Source of the DNA: Yeguia hominis
Lineage (GTDB): Bacteria; Bacillota; Clostridia; Oscillospirales; Acutalibacteraceae
Direction of reading: 5' to 3'
DNA: 64,000 bases
NCBI RefSeq assembly: GCF_014384705.1
Contig: NZ_JACRSN010000009.1
Location: 1-64,000 of the forward strand
Shown here one piece after another: positions 17,643 through 25,142 of the stretch. Below the pieces are notes generated by a model. It was not told where the DNA came from. It saw only the letters and a program-made list of their open reading frames with translations, and did no database searches. The translations under genes were made by a program, and so were the position numbers. Each line of letters opens with the position of its first letter. Position 1 is the first letter of the stretch.

Positions 17643-17671
17643 TTGACGGAAAGCAATTGCTTTCGTATGAT
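17643..17671 (+). promoter_or_regulatory. GH3 promoter with a perfect 16-bp palindrome in the spacer
   Basis: TTGACG (17643-17648) and TATGAT (17666-17671) are 17 bases apart. The spacer holds GAAAGCAATTGCTTTC (17649-17664), identical to its own reverse complement. A protein bound there would block polymerase. The site only partly resembles a CcpA cre box, because it has AATT rather than CG at its centre. Confidence 0.75.
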
Positions 17672-17702
17672 GAAAAAAACAACAGGAGAAAGGAAGAAAA
17701 CG

Positions 17703-19604
17703 ATGGATTTTAAAGCAGCCGCAAAAGAGCTGGTTTCCAAGATGACCTTTGCAGAAAAAATTGCGCAGATGCAGCACGATGCACCGGCCATCGAGCGCTT
17801 GGGCGTTCCCGCATACAGCTGGTGGAACGAATGTCTGCACGGTGTCGCACGCGCCGGCGCTGCAACGGTATTTCCGCAGGCGATCGGAATGGCCGCCAGT
17901 TTTAATGTGGATCGGATGTATGAAGTTGCGACGGCAATTTCCGATGAAGCGCGCGGCAAATACAACGAATATAAAAAGCAGTACGGAACGACGCCGATGT
18001 ATCACGGCTTGAATTTCTGGTCGCCGAACATCAATATTTTCCGGGATCCGCGCTGGGGCCGCGGACATGAGACTTACGGCGAGGATCCGTATCTGACCGG
18101 CACCATGGGTACCGCTTTTATTAAGGGCCTTCAGGGCGATGGAAAATACCGCAAGGTGGACGCGACGATCAAGCATTATGCCGTACACAGCGGACCGGAG
18201 GCAGACCGCCACAGCTTTAATGCGGCCGTCGGACAGAAGGACCTGTATGAAACCTATCTCTGGGCATTCCGGTACTGCATTGAACACGCGCAGCCTTCTG
18301 CGGTTATGGGTGCATACAGCCGGACAAACGGCGAACCTTGCTGTGCAAGCGAGACCCTGCTGAAAAAAATTCTGCGCGGCGAATTTGGGTTTGACGGTTA
18401 TGTCGTGTCGGACTGCGGCGCAATCTGCGATATCAACCAGTTCCATCATATCACGGCAAACGAGGCAGAAAGCGCGGCGCTTGCGGTGAATAATGGCTGT
18501 GATCTCAACTGCGGAACCGCCTACAAGTGGCTCAAAACAGCGGCGGCGCTCGGTCTGGTTACCGAAGAAACCGTAACCGTCTCGGTAGAACGCCTGTTTG
18601 AAGCGCGCTTCCGGCTGGGCATGTTCTCCGACGACTGCCCGTATGACGCCATTCCGTATGATGTGGTGGAGTGCAAAGCGCACACGGAGCTGAATCGGAA
18701 AATGGCACAGGAAAGCATTGTGCTGCTGAAAAATGATGGACTTCTGCCGCTGCGCGGACAGAAAAAAATTGCCGTAATCGGACCGAATGCAGATAGTAAA
18801 GATGTTTTGCTGGGCAATTATAACGGAACACCTTCGTCCTATGTGACGCTGCTGCGCGGTATTCAGGAAGGAACCGACGCACAGGTCCGGTATGCAAGAG
18901 GCAGCCATCTGTGGGATCCGATGACCGGCGGCTGGGATCCGCGTGTCGGCGACTGGAATGAGCATCCGCTGCGCGAAGCGGTGCTTGCAGCGCAATGGGC
19001 AGATGTCGTCATTCTGTGTATGGGTCTCGACCCGCGGATGGAAGGCGAAGAAGACGCGCACAATCCGAATGCAGCGGACTTGGGAGATAAAGCCAATATC
19101 GATCTGCCGGAGGTCCAGCAGGAGCTGTTCCGTGCGATTGCAGCAGTCGGAAAACCGATGGTATTTGTCAATGTCAGCGGAAGCTGTGTTGCGCTTTGTG
19201 AGCAGGACGAAAAATGCGGGGCTGTTTTGCAGTGCTTCTATCCCGGCGCGGAGGGCGGCCATGCGCTGGCGGACATTCTGTTCGGAAAAGTAAGCCCGAG
19301 CGGACGCCTTCCGGTGACCTTCTACCGCTCCGACGACGACCTGCCGCCGTTCTGTGATTATTCCATGGAAAACCGGACCTATAAGTTCTTTAGGGGCGAG
19401 CCGCTCTATCCGTTCGGCCATGGTCTGACGTACAGCGATATTAAAGAAGAATGGACAGACGAAAAGACGGCGCAAGTCACAAACAACGGACCGTATGAGA
19501 CAGAGTATTCCGTGCTCCGGTACGAATGGATTCCGCACAAGAACCTCTGCGGATACCAGAAAATCAAACTGGCGGTCGGAGAGACAAAAACTGTAAAATT
19601 TTAA
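17703..19604 (+). CDS. Glycoside hydrolase family 3 (beta-glucosidase/beta-xylosidase-like)
   Basis: GH3 enzymes remove non-reducing terminal beta-linked glucose or xylose. The start at 17703 (MDFKAAAKEL) follows an AGGAGAAAGGAA site. The N-terminal TIM-barrel domain has the RDPRWGRGHETYGEDP loop and the KHYAVHSGPE element. The nucleophile Asp237 lies in VVSDCGA. The second alpha/beta domain follows. No signal peptide is present, so it is cytoplasmic. The C-terminal fibronectin III-like domain starts but the protein stops at residue 633, leaving only about half of the usual domain. Confidence 0.9.
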   Translation: MDFKAAAKELVSKMTFAEKIAQMQHDAPAIERLGVPAYSWWNECLHGVARAGAATVFPQAIGMAASFNVDRMYEVATAISDEARGKYNEYKKQYGTTPMYHGLNFWSPNINIFRDPRWGRGHETYGEDPYLTGTMGTAFIKGLQGDGKYRKVDATIKHYAVHSGPEADRHSFNAAVGQKDLYETYLWAFRYCIEHAQPSAVMGAYSRTNGEPCCASETLLKKILRGEFGFDGYVVSDCGAICDINQFHHITANEAESAALAVNNGCDLNCGTAYKWLKTAAALGLVTEETVTVSVERLFEARFRLGMFSDDCPYDAIPYDVVECKAHTELNRKMAQESIVLLKNDGLLPLRGQKKIAVIGPNADSKDVLLGNYNGTPSSYVTLLRGIQEGTDAQVRYARGSHLWDPMTGGWDPRVGDWNEHPLREAVLAAQWADVVILCMGLDPRMEGEEDAHNPNAADLGDKANIDLPEVQQELFRAIAAVGKPMVFVNVSGSCVALCEQDEKCGAVLQCFYPGAEGGHALADILFGKVSPSGRLPVTFYRSDDDLPPFCDYSMENRTYKFFRGEPLYPFGHGLTYSDIKEEWTDEKTAQVTNNGPYETEYSVLRYEWIPHKNLCGYQKIKLAVGETKTVKF

Positions 19605-19686
19605 CAGTTTGCTAATTGAATAAAGGTGGCTTTTGTACTATCATTCTTCTTGAGGAGAAGCAGTTTTGAAACAAGGAGGAGATGGT

Positions 19687-20727
19687 ATGAAGCCAATTAA
19701 AATGGGGGTCATCGGCGCTGGCGGTACCTGGGGGCAGACGCATGTCAGCATCTATAAAGAGCATCCGCTTGCGTCGGTGACGGCAATTTGTGATCTGAAC
19801 CGTTCCAGTGCAGAAGCAGCTGCGGCAAAGCTGGGCATTCCGCAGGAAGCCGTGTATACGGATTACCGCGAACTGCTCCGGCACGCGGATGTGGATGCCG
19901 TTGCCATTGTCACGCCCGACTTTTTACATGCAGAGCTTGCCGTTGCGTGTGCGAAAGCCAAAAAGCACATGCTGATCGAAAAGCCGCTTGCGACGACGAG
20001 AGAAGATGTGGATCGCATGATGGAAGCGATTGCGCAGAATGGCGTGCGCGTGATGGTGGATCTGCACAACCGCTGGAGCCCGCCGTTTAACGCCGCATGG
20101 AGTGCCATCCATTCCGGAAAGTACGGGAACCCTTGTACGGCTTATTTCCGTCTGAACGATATCCGATGGGTTGCGACAGATCTGCTCAAATGGTCGGCAA
20201 AATCTTCGATCCTCTGGTTTCTCGGCAGTCATTCGCTGGATACGCTGCGCTGGCTAATGGGGAGCGAGCCGTCGGAGATCTATGCAGTGAAACACGAAGG
20301 CGTTTTGCGTGCGGAAGGTGTTGACACTGCGGATGCCTATCAGACGACCATCAAGTTCCGCAACGGCGCAATTGCGCAGATGGAAAACGGCTGGATTGAT
20401 CCGAACGGAAACGGTTGCATCAATGATATCAAGTTTAATATGGTGTTGGAACGCGGGAAAATCGATATCGATACGTCGAGCCATGGTATGATGGAAATTG
20501 CGGATGACCGTCAGGCGGTGGTTCCGGATGTGCTGGTCTCGAATTTTGTGTTTGGAAAATGCCGCGGGTTTGCCTATGAGAGTATCAGAAGTTTTATTGA
20601 TCAGCTTTATACGGGGGAGGAGTTCCACGTTACGCTCAGGGACGCGGCCAATACATCGCTTTCTATTCTGAAAATCATGGAATCTGCCGAGAACGGAAAA
20701 CCGGTGCTGGTTGACGGGCTTTATTAA
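19687..20727 (+). CDS. Gfo/Idh/MocA family NAD(P)-dependent oxidoreductase
   Basis: The start at 19687 (MKPIKMGVIG) follows AGGAGG. The 346-residue protein has an N-terminal Rossmann fold with GVIGAGGTWGQ and the family-typical EKPLATT near residue 100, where the Lys contributes to catalysis. The C-terminal alpha/beta domain, with HSLDTLRW, is typical. Such enzymes oxidise or reduce sugars and inositols. It is 82 bases downstream of the GH3 gene and likely processes a sugar released by it. The exact substrate cannot be told. Confidence 0.88.
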   Translation: MKPIKMGVIGAGGTWGQTHVSIYKEHPLASVTAICDLNRSSAEAAAAKLGIPQEAVYTDYRELLRHADVDAVAIVTPDFLHAELAVACAKAKKHMLIEKPLATTREDVDRMMEAIAQNGVRVMVDLHNRWSPPFNAAWSAIHSGKYGNPCTAYFRLNDIRWVATDLLKWSAKSSILWFLGSHSLDTLRWLMGSEPSEIYAVKHEGVLRAEGVDTADAYQTTIKFRNGAIAQMENGWIDPNGNGCINDIKFNMVLERGKIDIDTSSHGMMEIADDRQAVVPDVLVSNFVFGKCRGFAYESIRSFIDQLYTGEEFHVTLRDAANTSLSILKIMESAENGKPVLVDGLY

Positions 20728-20755
20728 AGAAGATGGCCCTTTCCGCGCAACTCCG

Positions 20756-20784
20756 TTGACAGAACTCCGGAAAAAAGGTATTCT
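20756..20784 (+). promoter_or_regulatory. Sigma-A-type promoter of the HAD gene
   Basis: TTGACA (20756-20761) and TATTCT (20779-20784) with exactly 17 bases between them lie about 70 bases upstream of the HAD start codon, so the HAD gene has its own promoter. Confidence 0.65.
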
Positions 20785-20852
20785 TTTTTTGATACAGCTA
20801 TTTGGGGAGAAGTTTCACTTTCTGTAGCAGGAAAAGAAGGGAACGCGGAAAA

Positions 20853-21494
20853 ATGAATGTAAGAGCAGTTTTGTTTGATATGGATGGGGTTCTCATCGAT
20901 TCCGAAGCCGTAATGCTTCGTGCCGCGATGGATGCGTTGCGGGAATTTGGAATCGAAACCGCACCGGCGGATTTTGAACCGTTTGTCGGTGCCGGTGAGG
21001 AGCGCTATCTCGGCGGACCGGCAGAAAAATACGGGTTTTCCTATCAGCCGGAATACAAGGCGCGGGCCTATGCGCTCTATGGCGCGTGTGTCCGGACAGA
21101 TGCAAAGGTACCGGGAGACGTCCTTTCAACGCTGCAGTATTTAAAGAAAAAGGGATACCGCCTTGCAGTAGGGTCCAGCGCCGACCGGATTAAGGTGGAG
21201 TACAACCTTGCCGCGTTGGGGCTTCCTGCGGACTTTTTTGATGAGCTGGTAACAGGAAGCGATGTGAAGCGGAAAAAGCCGTTTCCGGACGTTTATCTTT
21301 ATGCAGCGGAAGCGCTGCAGGTTTCTCCTGCAGACTGCGTTGTGGTAGAAGATGCGCTCAACGGGATCCGTGCAGCACAGAATGCGGGCATGCATACCAT
21401 TGCGATTGCCTCCACATTTCCGCGAGAGCAGCTTGAAGAAGTCTCTCCGGAGGAAGTGATCGATCATCTCGGAGAACTGAAAAATCTACTCTGA
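20853..21494 (+). CDS. HAD family phosphatase, beta-phosphoglucomutase-like
   Basis: The start at 20853 (MNVRAVLFDMDGV) has a GAAGGGAA site. The 213-residue protein has the HAD nucleophile motif DMDGVLID (Asp9 and Asp11), the second-motif Ser in VGSSADR, Lys in KRKKPFPD, and the acidic VVEDALNG loop. Its helical cap domain is of the beta-phosphoglucomutase/sugar phosphatase type. Asp11 allows either mutase or phosphatase action. Placed between two sugar oxidoreductase genes, it probably acts on a phosphosugar, though the exact reaction is not decided by sequence. Confidence 0.85.
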   Translation: MNVRAVLFDMDGVLIDSEAVMLRAAMDALREFGIETAPADFEPFVGAGEERYLGGPAEKYGFSYQPEYKARAYALYGACVRTDAKVPGDVLSTLQYLKKKGYRLAVGSSADRIKVEYNLAALGLPADFFDELVTGSDVKRKKPFPDVYLYAAEALQVSPADCVVVEDALNGIRAAQNAGMHTIAIASTFPREQLEEVSPEEVIDHLGELKNLL

Positions 21495-21504
21495 TCAAAT
21501 CAAA

Positions 21505-21532
21505 AGCGCCGTAGCCGGTTGGCTGCGGCGCT
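21505..21532. repeat. GC-rich hairpin between HAD and dehydrogenase genes
   Basis: AGCGCCGTAGCC (21505-21516) pairs with GGCTGCGGCGCT (21521-21532) around a GGTT loop, with one G-T pairing. There is no T run after it on the plus strand, so it is a weak terminator at best and may be an mRNA-stability element. Confidence 0.5.
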
Positions 21533-21567
21533 CTGCATGGTTTCGTACAGAGAAAGGGTGTTGCAAA

Positions 21568-22440
21568 TTGAAAACAGTTGGATTTATCGGAATTGGCCTG
21601 ATGGGAACCTCCATGGCGGAAAATCTCATAAAAGCAGGATTTACGGTATCGGTATATACGAGAACGAAGGCCCGCGCGCAGGCATTTCTCGAGAAAACCG
21701 GTGCGGCCTGGTGCGCATCCGCCGGTGCATGCGCATCCGGAAAGGACGCAGTGATTACCATGGTCGGGTATCCGCAGGATGTGGAGGAAGTGTATTTCGG
21801 CGAAAATGGAATCCTCGATGCTGCGGCCCCGGGGACATATCTCATTGACATGACGACAACAGACCCCCGCCTTGCAGTTCGAATTGCGGAAGCGGGAAGC
21901 GCGCGCGGGCTGCACGTGCTGGATGCACCGGTTTCCGGAGGGGACACCGGCGCCCGGAATGCGACGCTGTCGATTATGGCGGGCGGAGATCCGGCGGATT
22001 TCGAAAAATGCCGTCCGCTTTTTGCGGCGATGGGAAAAACGATTGTTTATGAGGGACCGGCCGGTGCAGGTCAGCATACGAAAATGGCAAACCAGATCGC
22101 GATTTCCGGCGCGCTTGCCGGTGTTTGCGAGGCACTCTCTTATGCAGAGCACGCAGGACTGGATCCGCACAAAACGTTTGAAAGCATCTGTAAAGGTGCA
22201 GCCGGAAGCTGGCAGATGGAAAATCTGATGCCGAAAATGATTGCAGGAGACGATGCGCCGGGATTTTTCCTCAAGCATCTGTTGAAAGATTTGCGTCTTG
22301 CCTGTGCGCAGGGAGAGCCGGGCAGCCTTCCGGTATTAGAGCAGGTTTGTAAGGCGTGCGGCGAGTTGGACGCACAGGGGCTTGGCGATTTGGGGTCGCA
22401 GGCGCTCATCCGGTATTATCGCGAACATCGCGCAGAATAA
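21568..22440 (+). CDS. 3-hydroxyisobutyrate dehydrogenase family NAD(P)-dependent oxidoreductase
   Basis: The start is TTG at 21568 (MKTVGFIGIG), with AAAGGGTG upstream. The 290-residue protein has the Rossmann motif GFIGIGLMGTSMAENL, the substrate-binding DAPVSGGDTGARNATL, and the catalytic Lys in GAGQHTKMANQ, matching beta-hydroxyacid dehydrogenases such as tartronate semialdehyde reductase and 3-hydroxyisobutyrate dehydrogenase. It ends the glycan-linked gene group before a terminator. A role in sugar-acid metabolism is likely but not proven. Confidence 0.87.
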   Translation: MKTVGFIGIGLMGTSMAENLIKAGFTVSVYTRTKARAQAFLEKTGAAWCASAGACASGKDAVITMVGYPQDVEEVYFGENGILDAAAPGTYLIDMTTTDPRLAVRIAEAGSARGLHVLDAPVSGGDTGARNATLSIMAGGDPADFEKCRPLFAAMGKTIVYEGPAGAGQHTKMANQIAISGALAGVCEALSYAEHAGLDPHKTFESICKGAAGSWQMENLMPKMIAGDDAPGFFLKHLLKDLRLACAQGEPGSLPVLEQVCKACGELDAQGLGDLGSQALIRYYREHRAE

Positions 22441-22461
22441 AACAGCGGTTGCTTCATCAAG

Positions 22462-22495
22462 AAAACGTGTACGGCGAAAGCGGTACACGTTTTTT
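22462..22495 (+). terminator. Intrinsic terminator after the dehydrogenase gene
   Basis: AAAACGTGTAC (22462-22472) pairs with GTACACGTTTT (22483-22493) around a short loop and is followed by further T. Confidence 0.85.
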
Positions 22496-22588
22496 AATTT
22501 GCGCGGGAAAGATTCCGGTAGGCGGTATTTTCGTCCGCAGTTTGCGATATATATTAAGGAAAAGATCACAAGAGAGGAGTGAAGCGCG

Positions 22589-22978
22589 ATGCCGGAGCAA
22601 GGATATCTGGTTGCAAAGGCAGTAACCTCTAATGCGAGAATTCCGGTAGAAGATGTGACCATTACGGTTACCCAAAGGTTGCCGGACGGCCGGTATGAAC
22701 TGCTGGCGGTTTGGATTACGGATGAAAGCGGAAAGACGCCTTCCATTGCGATTCCGACGCCGGATTTGAGCATCAGCCAGGCGCCGTCCCAAAAGCGGCC
22801 GTTTTCCCTGGTGTACCTGATGGCGGAACATGCGCTTTATGAACGGATTGCGGTGCGGGATGTGCAGATTTTTTCCGGGATCGTGTCCATTCAGGAGCTG
22901 CAGCTGATTCCGCTGGATGAATTCCCGGAACTTCAGGATCAAACAGAATTTTTTGAAATTCCGCCGCAGCAGCTGTGA
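22589..22978 (+). CDS. Conserved hypothetical protein of the SpoIID-like/PG-binding cluster
   Basis: This 129-residue protein starts after GAGAGGAGTG. It looks like a beta-sandwich domain: VTITVTQRLPDGRYELLAVWITDESG resembles transthyretin- or CNA-like extracellular modules. There is no signal peptide. It is 12 bases upstream of the SpoIID-like/PG-binding gene and is presumably co-expressed with it. Proteins of this shape sit before peptidoglycan-binding spore proteins in Clostridia; a spore coat or cortex role is inferred from the neighbours only. Confidence 0.65.
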   Translation: MPEQGYLVAKAVTSNARIPVEDVTITVTQRLPDGRYELLAVWITDESGKTPSIAIPTPDLSISQAPSQKRPFSLVYLMAEHALYERIAVRDVQIFSGIVSIQELQLIPLDEFPELQDQTEFFEIPPQQL

Positions 22979-22990
22979 GGAGATGAAACG

Positions 22991-24379
22991 ATGCCAATTG
23001 TAACGCCATATGTTCCCGAAACCATTACGGTTCATTTGGGCGCGCCGGCAAGCGGCGCCGCCAATGTTACGGTCGCTTTTTCGGATTACATCAAAAATGT
23101 TGCTTCCAGTGAGATTTATCCCACCTGGAATGAAAGCGCGCTCCGGGCAAATATCCTGGCGCAGGTTTCTTATGCGTTAAACCGCGTTTATACCGAATAC
23201 TACCGAAGCCGCGGCTATAATTTCGATATCACGAATTCCACCGCTTACGATCAGGCATATGTTCATGGACGCAATGTTTTTGAAGATATCAGCCGCCTGG
23301 TGGATGAACTGTTCAACGACTATATCCGTCGTCAAGGGTTTGTGGAACCTCTGTTTGCCGCATTCTGCAATGGAACGACAACGACCTGTGACGGGCTCAG
23401 TCAATGGGGTTCTGAAGAGCTGGCGCAGCAAGGCTATAACTCTGTGCAAATTCTTAAGACCTATTATGGGGAGGACATCGAACTTGTGACAGACGCGCCG
23501 GTTCAGAATGTGGTTCATTCCTACCCGGGATCGCCGCTGCGCGAAGGCGACGTCGGCCCCAATGTCGTCGTCATTCAGAGTTCTCTAAACCGGATTTCGC
23601 AAAACTACCCGGCGATCCCGAAAATTTCACCGGTCGACGGTGTTTTCGGTCCCTCGACAACGGACGCGGTGCGCCGCTTCCAGGGTATTTTTTCTCTGGC
23701 AGTGGATGGAATTGCCGGAAAAGCAACCTGGTATCAGCTTGTGAAACTCTATGTCGGTGTTCAGCAGCTTACGGAGCTGAATTCCCAGGGGCAGACTTTT
23801 ACAAACATTTCCTGGGCGTATCCAGATGCCATTACAGAAGGGGATCGGGGCGAAAAAGTGATGCTGCTGCAATATATGTTAGCGGTTCTTGCGGAATTTA
23901 ATCCGCAGATTGCGCCGCTTTCGGTCAGCAGTGAATTTGACGCCGCAACAAAGAATTCGGTGCTGTCTTTTCAGAAGTGGGCCGGGCTTCCGGAAACGGG
24001 AGAGGTCGGTGCTGCGGATTGGGATGCGATTTACAATACCTATGCCGGAACGGCTCTGGCTGTGCAGGAGGTCGGAGAACGGTTTCCCTTTCCGGAACTT
24101 GCATCGGCCACGTCCATTTTGGAGCTGCAAAAACAGATTTCCAATTTGGCGGATGTCATTCCCGGCATGACCGACCAGCAGCTGACCGGTCAATATAATC
24201 CGGAGACCCGCCAGAATATCCGGCAATTTCAAAAGCAATACGGCCTTCCGGTGAACGGCCAGGTCAACGCGGAGACACGAAGTGCGCTGGCTGGGGCTGC
24301 CGGGGAAATGCGGTATGCGGATTCCACGCGATTTACACAGTTTCCGGGCAATACGCTGCGGTACGGCGATACCGATTAG
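22991..24379 (+). CDS. SpoIID-like domain protein with repeated peptidoglycan-binding domains
   Basis: The first ~175 residues resemble the SpoIID/LytB fold, with SSEIYPTWNESALRANILAQ near the start and DGLSQWGSEELAQQGYNSV plus ILKTYYG at its end. These match the EMP...ALKAQ, GxSQWGA and YYxG landmarks of SpoIID, whose acidic residue cleaves peptidoglycan glycan strands. Three PG_binding_1-type repeats follow, at about 185-260, 275-350 and 375-450. There is no obvious signal peptide, so it may be made in the mother cell and act at the forespore surface. Length is 462 residues. Confidence 0.7.
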   Translation: MPIVTPYVPETITVHLGAPASGAANVTVAFSDYIKNVASSEIYPTWNESALRANILAQVSYALNRVYTEYYRSRGYNFDITNSTAYDQAYVHGRNVFEDISRLVDELFNDYIRRQGFVEPLFAAFCNGTTTTCDGLSQWGSEELAQQGYNSVQILKTYYGEDIELVTDAPVQNVVHSYPGSPLREGDVGPNVVVIQSSLNRISQNYPAIPKISPVDGVFGPSTTDAVRRFQGIFSLAVDGIAGKATWYQLVKLYVGVQQLTELNSQGQTFTNISWAYPDAITEGDRGEKVMLLQYMLAVLAEFNPQIAPLSVSSEFDAATKNSVLSFQKWAGLPETGEVGAADWDAIYNTYAGTALAVQEVGERFPFPELASATSILELQKQISNLADVIPGMTDQQLTGQYNPETRQNIRQFQKQYGLPVNGQVNAETRSALAGAAGEMRYADSTRFTQFPGNTLRYGDTD

Positions 24380-24390
24380 GAGGTGCAGAA

Positions 24391-24927
24391 ATGGCATTTT
24401 CAATTCCGATTCATTTTGTTGGCAAACCGGTACGAAGCCTGCAGACCATGCTGCGGATGATTTCCCAGTATGCCGAGGAAATCCCGACGGTGATTCCGGA
24501 TGGGATCTATGCAGACAGTACGGCAGCCTGTGTAACCGCTCTGCAAAAACGGCACGGGTTGCCGATGACCGGAGAGACCGATTTTCATACCTGGACGGTG
24601 ATTGCCAAAGAGTACCGGCGGGCAGTGCTGGAAATCGGGCCGGCAGAGTCAATCCATCCGATTTTGCAGCCCAAAGAGGCGATTCGCGCACAGGAGATCA
24701 ATCAGAACCTGTTCATGATTCACGGGATGCTTTTGGCAATTCGGGAGTATTTTCCCTCTATGCCGCTTGTCCAGTGCAATAACCTGCACGATGCCGCATC
24801 GGTTGCGGCAGTTCGATGGCTGCAGGTTCGTGCGGGGCTGCCGGCTACCGGCCAGCTGAATCGGTCGACCTGGAAGTGTTTAGCCCGGCTTTATCGGATG
24901 GTGATTGGATCTGGATCTAGAATTTAG
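24391..24927 (+). CDS. Peptidoglycan-binding domain protein
   Basis: This 178-residue protein follows GGAGGTGC, 11 bases after the SpoIID-like gene. It contains two PG_binding_1-like repeats: one near residues 10-70 (with IPDGIYADSTAACVTALQKR and GLPMTG) and one near 100-165 (with AAVRWLQVRAGLPATGQ). There is no signal peptide or catalytic domain. It is probably an accessory wall- or cortex-binding protein working with the upstream SpoIID-like protein. Confidence 0.75.
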   Translation: MAFSIPIHFVGKPVRSLQTMLRMISQYAEEIPTVIPDGIYADSTAACVTALQKRHGLPMTGETDFHTWTVIAKEYRRAVLEIGPAESIHPILQPKEAIRAQEINQNLFMIHGMLLAIREYFPSMPLVQCNNLHDAASVAAVRWLQVRAGLPATGQLNRSTWKCLARLYRMVIGSGSRI

Positions 24928-24973
24928 TGAGCGTAAAATTAACCAAATATTAAAAAATTATGGATTCTGGAGA

Positions 24974-25002
24974 TTGATATTTTGAGATGGTTATGATATA
25001 AT
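24974..25002 (+). promoter_or_regulatory. Sigma-A-type promoter of the CnaB surface protein
   Basis: TTGATA (24974-24979) and TATAAT (24997-25002) with a 17-base spacer lie about 140 bases upstream of the start codon, leaving a leader of roughly 130 bases. The leader shows no riboswitch class I recognise. Confidence 0.8.
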
Positions 25003-25142
25003 TTGCTTGGTTCATCTTGTGGATGGGAATGGACTGCAATAAAGGGAAAGTCGGACGTCAAAATTCGAGCTTTTATGTGTGCCGAAAGTGGTATAGATAA
25101 TAGCATAGAAACAAGTCCGATTAAAAAGGAGGAAACTCTCGA

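Noticed and set aside
17592..19538. A 648-codon minus-strand frame opposite the GH3 gene
   Set aside because: A shadow of the GH3 frame; the plus-strand gene has all catalytic motifs and a promoter.
22500..22588. A sporulation sigma-E-type promoter before the SpoIID-like cluster
   Set aside because: GGTATTT and CGATATAT occur at a plausible spacing, but the match is weak and I could not separate it from chance.
25003..25142. A c-di-GMP riboswitch in the leader of the surface protein
   Set aside because: The leader lacks the conserved GGGACGCAAAGC and tetraloop-receptor elements; only vague GGGA/GGAC bits are present.
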